Source: Lithobates sylvaticus (Eukaryota; Chordata; Amphibia; Anura; Ranidae). Taken from it: a stretch of DNA of 64,000 nt. The notes beneath the pieces are model-generated. The model saw nothing but the letters and a program-made list of their open reading frames with translations. It did not search any database and had not been told where the DNA came from. Made by a program: the position numbers and the translations under genes. Below, one piece after another: positions 57,705 to 64,000 of the stretch. The stretch is taken from assembly GCA_028564925.1 (NCBI GenBank), contig CM053026.1, positions 600,026,498-600,090,497 of the forward strand. Direction: 5' to 3'. Every line of letters starts with the position of its first letter. Position 1 is the stretch's first letter.

Positions 57705-59285
57705 GGCGAAAAATGGGATGGGGAGGTTGGGTTGTGGTCTAAACCTATTTTTAGAAACCGAATAAATCTGAATCTTCTGAACCATTAAGAAGGCAATGCA
57801 CAAACCAGATAGCTCTGTTCTTAATCGTACCAGAAATGTTCACACTGGCCATTTTTGAAGGCTATGGGCGTGGCTCTGAAAATGTTCCCTCTGTTGGTTA
57901 TATTTGCCAATTATTCTGTTTTACCTTACTTAGAGTTTTGAGTCTGACACGTTCATAATTTTCTTATTGGATCCTTGATGATATAAAGGAAATTATTCAA
58001 CTCAATGCAGAGATCTTGATTACGAACATAAGAGCCGTTATATGGTTTAACTCCCTAGCATGCTTCAGCTTGTCTTGAGTGAAATGACACTTTAAATAAG
58101 AGTGCTAATGTTTTATGTTGAGGCTAGATATACTTTATAACAGTAATTCAGATAGCCCTGACAGTGTGATTGCTTGTACTCCACAAGAATATATGTCAAC
58201 AGAAATCTGTCAAAACTAAAATGGATCATTTTGAACTGCATTTCAGCAACTATTTTATCACATTGTCATCAATATGAATAACATCTGAACAACAAATCTC
58301 AAGTTCAAAATACAATTCTTTTCTTTAATTATGAAAATGTCTTTGCATGTCTATTGTCAGGTCTATCCTTGGGAAAGTGAAAATATACTGTTGTATTTCA
58401 TAAGAAATAACCTGCACTATGCTATTTTCTAAGTTCGGAAAATAACATAACCTTTCAGAAATTATTTCGGTCACCTTATTTCTTCTCTGTCGGCAATGTA
58501 TTTTATTAGCACTTGCATGCTTTTGAATTTAAATTGCTAAAATTACATATGTATATAATATTGCAATCCAATTTCACAGGAGGAAAGAAATAAGCAGCCA
58601 TGCCAGTTATATGAGAAAGTAAATTGATTGTATGTTGAAATAAACTTTTAAATTCATCCTAGTGTCCAGGGGCATTATATTAAAGCAGCTACCCTTACTA
58701 CAGTGAACGCTTATATCCTGACCCCCCCCCCCCCTCCCTGACTGTGAGCCCAGGCTGCTTAATAATGCACTGCTGGGGGGGTCAATGACAGGCTGGGCTC
58801 ACAAGAAATGGGTAGAGTAATGCTGATTGATTGATGTTCTGTGTGTAGAGGACCAGTGGCGTTGGACTGAAGGGGAAGATGTAGACTTCACTGGAGCATG
58901 AAAAGATTATGTAGAGCTTGGGTGCTTTTTATGCATGGGAGTCCAAAAATTATTGAAATTTTGCTTTAAATATATTTCACACCACACATACTATTTTGAA
59001 ATATGAAAAAAAAAATACAGTTAACTATACCTGAGCAAACGAAAAGTACTAAAAAAAAGAATATACATCTGTACACATTGGGAGCCATGCTTTGTTTACT
59101 AATTTTAGTGAATATGTATGAAATGTTCCTGATACATTTGGTAGTGTTTATCTATAAAATGGTGTAGTATATTCAGATAGAGTGGTCACCATACAATATG
59201 TAAATTTTCAGTGACCTACTTCCTGTCAATTGCATGTCAATCTAGGCACTATTTTGTCCTTCATTATCATGTGCTTTGAACACTC
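57705..59285. other. No gene; one small hairpin
   Basis: GTGAGCCCAGGCT and AGCCTGTCATTG...GGCTGGGCTCAC near 58745-58802 can pair, following a C run. The remainder is AT-rich and unrecognised. Confidence 0.45.
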
Positions 59286-59288
59286 TAA

Positions 59289-59679
59289 TGCCCTGTACAC
59301 ACGGTCGGATTTTCCGACGGAAAATCGTGTGTAGGCTCCATCGGACTTTTTCCGTCGGATTTTCCGACGGACAAAGTTTTATCTCCTGCTCTCAATTTTT
59401 CCGACAACAAAGTCCTATCAGACTTTTTCTGATCGTGTGTAGCGAATTCCGACGGACAAAGTGCCACGCATGCTCAGATCACATTACAAGACCAAAGCTA
59501 TTGGCTACTAGCCTCTACGTAGTCCTGTCGTAGGCAACAAACGTCACCACGTTCAGAATGATCGGATTTTCTGACAACTTTGTCCGACCGTGTGTATGCA
59601 ACACCAGTGTCGGACAAAATCCGTCGGAAAAAATCAGATGGATTTTGTGGTCCGATTTTCCGACCGTGTGTATGGGGCA
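59289..59679. mobile_element. Harbinger MITE, 391 bp, TAA duplications
   Basis: TAA at 59286-59288 and 59680-59682 flanks TGCCCTGTACACACGGTCGG and the inverse CCGTGTGTATGGGGCA. Internal TTTCCGACGGACAAAG words and the CGCATGCTCAGA block match the subterminal parts of the three-gene Harbinger, so it is probably mobilised by a related transposase. Confidence 0.85.
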
Positions 59680-59682
59680 TAA

Positions 59683-59994
59683 TAATGTGTTGCCTCTTCT
59701 GTGCCTCTTAGAAAAAATCAAATGTGAAACTCTTGCTTGCTATTTATGCTTCTGTTTGTATTGGTGACCATTGTCATTGTCACCAGAACAAGAGGTGAAG
59801 GGGTGATCTTCCAATGGGGACACCTTTTCTGGAGACAGCTGTCTAAGGGGGGAATTCACCTCACTTTAGAACATTTCCTTAACTTCCTGTTAATCTCTGG
59901 GACAGGAACTAAAAGGAAATGTCTTCAGTGGTACACAGTAAAGGGTACGTTCACCTTTAATAACATGTTACACATTACACCCGTATTTAGAGTG
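59683..59994. other. No gene seen
   Basis: No supported feature. Confidence 0.4.
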
Positions 59995-59997
59995 TAA

Positions 59998-60413
59998 TGA
60001 CGCGTACACACAATCGGAATTTTGGCCAGCAAAAGACCAATGAGAGCTTTTCATCGGAAATGCGACCGTGTGTAGGCTCAATCGGAGTTTTGCTGGCCAA
60101 ATTCCTGCCAGCAAAAATTTGAGAGCATGTTCTCATTTTTTCCGACACAAAAGTCTTCTATCGGAAATTCCGATCGTCTGTAGCAATTCCGATGCACAAA
60201 ATTCCTACGGAAACAATTTGACGCATGCTCGGAAGCATTAAACTTAATTTTTTCTCGACTCATCATAGTTCTGTACGTCACCGCGTTCTTGACTGTCAGA
60301 ATTTGATGTGACCGTGTGTAGGCAAGACAGTTTGAGTAGAATTCCGTCGGAATTCCATTGGGAAAACCATCAGAACTTTTTCCGACGAGAATTCCGATCA
60401 TGTGCACGCAGCA
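59998..60413. mobile_element. Harbinger MITE, 416 bp, TAA duplications
   Basis: TAA at 59995-59997 and 60414-60416 brackets TGACGCGTACACACAATCGG and CCGATCATGTGCACGCAGCA. It is a different subfamily from 59289. The truncated copy at 45965-46229 belongs here. Confidence 0.8.
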
Positions 60414-60416
60414 TAA

Positions 60417-61025
60417 CATGTGTACACCCTCGGGAGCCCGCAGTTTAAGGTCCTTGGGTCTTTTCCGGTAGTTGCGCCCACACCTAGACACACAGTCACT
60501 CCTTTGGCTCTATGAACAGTCTTTTGATTTTCTGATGTTTAAAGGGTTTGTTAATATTCCTGATATATGTCTGCTGTAACACGTACTTGTATGAGAAAGT
60601 ATCCTGTTCTCTTTGTATTGCTTGAAATTCCTGGTGTTCCTGCCAACCCTTCTGCTTTCCTATTAAAAATGAACCACACTAAGCAGGAGGGCACACAGTG
60701 GTCAGTTGTCTAGCTATGCTGGGAACTCAGCCTGCTCTTCTCCAATGATCAGACTTGACCTGACACGCCCCCGCTGCACAGCCATTCACTGGGAAGCTCA
60801 GTGTGTTGCTGCTTCTCCTCCCCCTAGAAGTAGGGTAACTGTGGGATACTCCAGTAACTCTAGTAGCAACTTGAGGACACTAATCTTCCTCTGAATATTC
60901 TGAGCAGAGTCCTTGCGCAAGCAGTTTGTGGACTGAGCTATGCCAGGACACCAGGCACAATGTCCCCTTTTTGAGCAATGCTGACTCTTGCACCTAGAGG
61001 GATAGCAGCAGCACACAGTCTAAAG
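60417..61025. other. No gene seen
   Basis: No supported coding sequence or repeat boundary. Confidence 0.35.
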
Positions 61026-61184
61026 CAGGGATATGCAATTAGCAGACCTCCAGCTGTTGCAGAACTACAAGTCCCATGAGGCATAGCAAGACTTTGACAG
61101 CCTCAAGCATGACACCCAGAGGCAGAGGCATGATGGGACTTGTAGTTTTGCAACAGCTGGAGGTCCGCTAATTGCATATACCTG
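61026..61184. mobile_element. 159-bp palindromic hAT MITE, copy 2
   Basis: It has the same length and ends as the copy at 30478 and an exact 8-bp duplication GTCTAAAG (61018-61025 and 61185-61192). Confidence 0.9.
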
Positions 61185-61192
61185 GTCTAAAG

Positions 61193-62685
61193 GATCTCTC
61201 TCTCCGGTATGTACTCACTAATATGCATGAATAGGTGGACTCCTCCTTCCAATATCTTCCAGACACCTTTGCCAACAATAACAGACCAAATTCCCAGGCG
61301 AAAGTTCCTCAGTCAGGTCCAGGATTTAGCAAGATAGGCCCTGCTGCTAGCCTAGCTGGGACCTGGCAAGTCTGTCTAAGAGGGCAGCAGCACTCGTGTT
61401 CAGGATCTTCTCCTGTGGAAAAGAACGCTTTTGCTCCAGGTCTCAGAGTATTTATGCTCTTTCCTAGCCCCCATCTAAGTACCTCTCCCCATGGATTGGC
61501 CAGGGAGGGATAAATATTCAGCTGCGGATTTGATTCCAACTATCTTCCAAAACCTTTCCAGACAGACAAGAAGCAGTCAGAACCACCAACGACAGAACAG
61601 ACCAAAAAAATCACATGCAGTTCAGCGAATTACAGTTATGCAGTAACTAGATTTACCTGACCTAGCGCTTATCTAGGAGGGTGCTACACATCTAATATGT
61701 TACTAAAGCACCTGCCCGCAACCCTCACAATCTCCCTCTGTGAGACCAGGTGGGGGATCCTCTTCAGGCAGCCACTGTTTCATTATAAAATCACTGCAGC
61801 TGTGCAGAGCTTCACCCACACAGCCATATCATGCATTCACAGAGTTCTGTGAACGAACTACAAGTCCCATCTTCCAACGCTGCAGAAGGTTAATAGGTCA
61901 ATGAAATGGGAGGGTGCTGATTGGCATCCTCATAGTTCATTGACACTTCCTGCACTCGAGTTACTGTCTACCCATACAGGAGGTACAGGCAAACAACTGT
62001 ACTGAGTGTCTGCACTAGCCTGGCATTCAAACCATACCCCACTGATCACGGGTTCAAATATTTGCAGGCTGCAATGTAAAAAAATGATAAATGCTACCTT
62101 TTTTACCTGCAAAATCATTAGCATTTATTATTTTTTTAAGGCTTCAAAAAGCAATTGAAATGCTTCAAAATGCAATTGAAACTTTTTACCTGATTGTCCA
62201 AAAGGCAGCTATTAGACTTAAAAATCAAACTCATATTTATTATTTTACATTTAAAGCGAATCCGACTGCATATGATTTCCAGGCCTTATCACAGGCAAGT
62301 AATATTTGAAGAGGCTTTGCTTCATCGCACACTGTTACTTCTTATCTAGAGAGTTCAGCAGAGGTTAAGAAAGGTAATGGATTTGGAGAATGTTTGATAC
62401 TTTTGCAGATTAGCACATTCTGTATCTTATTGACTAATTAATCAATGTCAATTACAGAGTCAGTCAGATAAAAACAATATTAGATACAACACTTTCATGC
62501 AGGCATTAATATGACTTGAGGGGCAAAGTATTATTCTGGTTTAGATCTAATGTCCAATGAATGCGACTGGAACAGTTTTCAGATTAATTTAGAAAGATCA
62601 GCTTTGCCTGAAAATACCTTTAGCACAACTAATATGATTGTTAGTATTTCTAGCAGATTGAAATAGGAAAAATAATGGCAATGGA
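61193..62685. other. No gene seen
   Basis: Mixed sequence with no supported coding region. A TG...CA-bounded block was considered and not accepted as an LTR. Confidence 0.4.
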
Positions 62686-62998
62686 GGTTATTTACGAAAG
62701 GCAAATCCACTTTACACTACAAGTGCAAACTACAAATGCAAAGTGCACTTGAAATTGCACTGAAAGTGCACTTGGAAATGCTGTCACTGTAAATCCGAGG
62801 GGGACATGCAAGGAAAAGAAAAAACAGCATTTTAACTTGCACATGATTGGATAATAAAATCAGCAGAGTTTCCACACATTTCAGATCTACCCCTCAGATT
62901 TACAGCCACTGCACTTCCAAGTGCACTTTCAGTGCAGTTTCAAGTGCACTTTGCACTTGTAGTGCAAAGTGGATTTGCCTTTCGTAAATGACCCCCAT
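62686..62998. mobile_element. Long palindromic MITE (TTATTTAC...GTAAATGA)
   Basis: GGCAAATCCACTTTACACTAC pairs with GTAGTGCAAAGTGGATTTGCC-type sequence at the right end. It is a longer relative (about 310 bp) of 17095 and 23394, with inner GTGCACTT words repeated in both arms. Confidence 0.75.
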
Positions 62999-62999
62999 A

Positions 63000-63002
<3 letters not shown>

Positions 63003-63034
<32 letters not shown>
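63003..63034. repeat. (TG)n microsatellite
   Basis: About 14 TG units. Confidence 0.9.
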
Positions 63035-63035
<1 letters not shown>

Positions 63036-63071
63036 TTCTGCACATCGCACCCTAAGATTTACACAACTCTG

Positions 63072-63649
63072 CAGGGCCGGTGCTACCACTAGGCAAACTA
63101 GGCAGCCGCCTAGGGCGCCATGCTGCCTAGGGGGCGCCGGACACTGGTTTTTCTACTCTCTTCTCTCTGCAGCAAGCAACTAAGTCTCAGCATCAGCAGG
63201 CAGCCACCCCTCTGTTCACAGATAGTGTCAGAGGCGCAGCGGCGGTGAAGGACTGTGTCTGTGTCCCGACTCCTGAACAAATGGAAGCAAGCAAACATTC
63301 ATTGATGGGCACTGGTGAGGCTGCATTGATGTGCGCTGGTGAGGCTGCATTTGATGGGCGCTGGTAGGCTGCATTTGATGGGTGCTGGTGGGCTGCATTG
63401 ATGGGCGCTGGTAGACTGCATTGATGGGCGCTGGTAGACTGCATTGATGGGCGCTGGTAGGCTGCATTTGATGGGTGCTGGTAGGTTGCATTGATGGGCG
63501 CTGGTCGGCTGCATTTTATGGGTGCTTCGTTAAAAAGGTGGGGTTTACATGGGCAGGGAAAAGGCAGGGCAGGGGTGGAGTCAAGGGGGGGGGGGGGGCG
63601 GCAAAATTAGGTTTCGCCTAGGGTGTCAAAAATCCTTACACCAGCCCTG
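63072..63649. mobile_element. hAT element with CAGGGCCGG ends and a clear 8-bp duplication
   Basis: CAACTCTG and CAACTTTG (7 of 8) flank CAGGGCCGGTGCTACC and TTACACCAGCCCTG. This copy settles the superfamily of the element at 54624. It is non-coding. Confidence 0.85.
63295..63525. repeat. 21-25-bp minisatellite inside hAT
   Basis: About ten units of GATGGGCGCTGGTAGGCTGC with length changes of one to three bases. Confidence 0.85.
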
Positions 63650-63799
63650 CAACTTTGTCACACATCAAAGTCCTGCCTAGCAGTGGAGGGGACCTGATTT
63701 TTCTCTGCTGCGCTTTCCCTTGCAGATCTTCTCCTGTGATTAGACAGTAAAGCCTTGTACACACAATCAGAACACAATCAGAACTACAGAAGAACAACA

Positions 63800-64000
63800 T
63801 TTAGGGGTACTTATTTCAGATGAATGCAAAATGAGCAAACAGTGTGACTAGGCAGTGGGAAAAGTGAACAGAATTCTAAGATGCATCACTAGAGGGATCA
63901 CCAGCAGGAGGAAGGAGGTTCTGATTCCTCTATATAGATCTTTAGTGAGACCTCAATCAGAATATTGTGTACAGTTCTGGAGACCTCACTTACAAAAAGA
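63800..64000 (+). pseudogene. L2/CR1-like LINE reverse transcriptase fragment, runs off the window
   Basis: One frame reads VGKVNRILRCITRGITSRRK, then EVLIPLYRSLVRPQSEYCVQ and FWRPHLQK, the block just upstream of the region seen at 33297. A stop lies a few codons before VGKV. The 3' part is beyond position 64000. Confidence 0.8.

Noticed and set aside
60575-61688. TGTAAC...GCTACA block considered as an LTR
   Set aside because: Flanking bases do not match, and no poly(A), primer-site or purine tract pattern was convincing.
1-64000. Host protein-coding exons, tRNA or rRNA genes
   Set aside because: Every frame with recognisable motifs belongs to a mobile element. No cloverleaf, rRNA block or spliced host gene could be supported by reading. 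Short single exons cannot be fully excluded.

Overview
No host exon, tRNA, rRNA or CRISPR array could be supported in this window. It is intergenic or deep-intronic vertebrate DNA built almost entirely from transposable elements. The repertoire suggests a true frog, probably a ranid: TTAA-flanked piggyBac-like elements starting CCACTT or CCTCCCTGGCGG, Harbinger elements with the ACACACGGTCGGAC terminal repeat, ACGAAT-rich repeats, palindromic MITEs and L1 elements with G-run 5' ends. The species call rests on recalled repeat families and is inference.

Layout. 1-13 kb: the 5' end of a decayed minus-strand L1, then a series of small TTAA-type and TA-type MITEs, a 53-bp tandem repeat, LTR-like fossils and an (AT)n tract. 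14.1-21.7 kb: a complete PIF/Harbinger transposon with TAA target duplications and three spliced genes, all open from start to stop: a DDE transposase, a Myb/SANT-like protein and a MADF-BESS-like protein. 22-30 kb: a nested cluster containing an ACGAA-type repeat inside a TTAA element, a hAT-like element with a 22-bp minisatellite, and a Tigger element cut twice by TTAA elements. 30-34 kb: hAT MITEs, a C-rich minisatellite, an L2/CR1-like LINE tail and a palindromic MITE. 34.9-42.3 kb: a full-length L1 with a 15-bp target duplication, an open 1285-aa ORF2 and an ORF1 broken only at a C13 run. 42.3-45 kb: a 2.1-kb near-perfect palindrome inside a Harbinger-like element. 45.4-46 kb: an L1 endonuclease fragment. 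46.4-53.2 kb: a second copy of the three-gene Harbinger in the opposite orientation, with all three genes damaged. 53.5-64 kb: hAT elements (one inserted in a Tc1 element), Harbinger MITEs, and an L2/CR1-like reverse transcriptase fragment running off the end.

How the parts work together. In the intact Harbinger the transposase should cut and join DNA. The Myb-like protein is expected, from studied Harbinger elements, to bind the clustered CGGAC motifs near both ends and bring the transposase to DNA. The MADF-BESS protein is probably a second DNA-binding or adaptor subunit. The Myb and MADF genes are divergent, with about 90 bp between the Myb start codon and a MADF TATA box. The most unusual signal is an antisense partial copy of the MADF exon in the 3' UTR of the MADF gene, present in both copies. 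A second is that the MADF exon differs about 30% at protein level between copies whose transposases differ by only about 5%.
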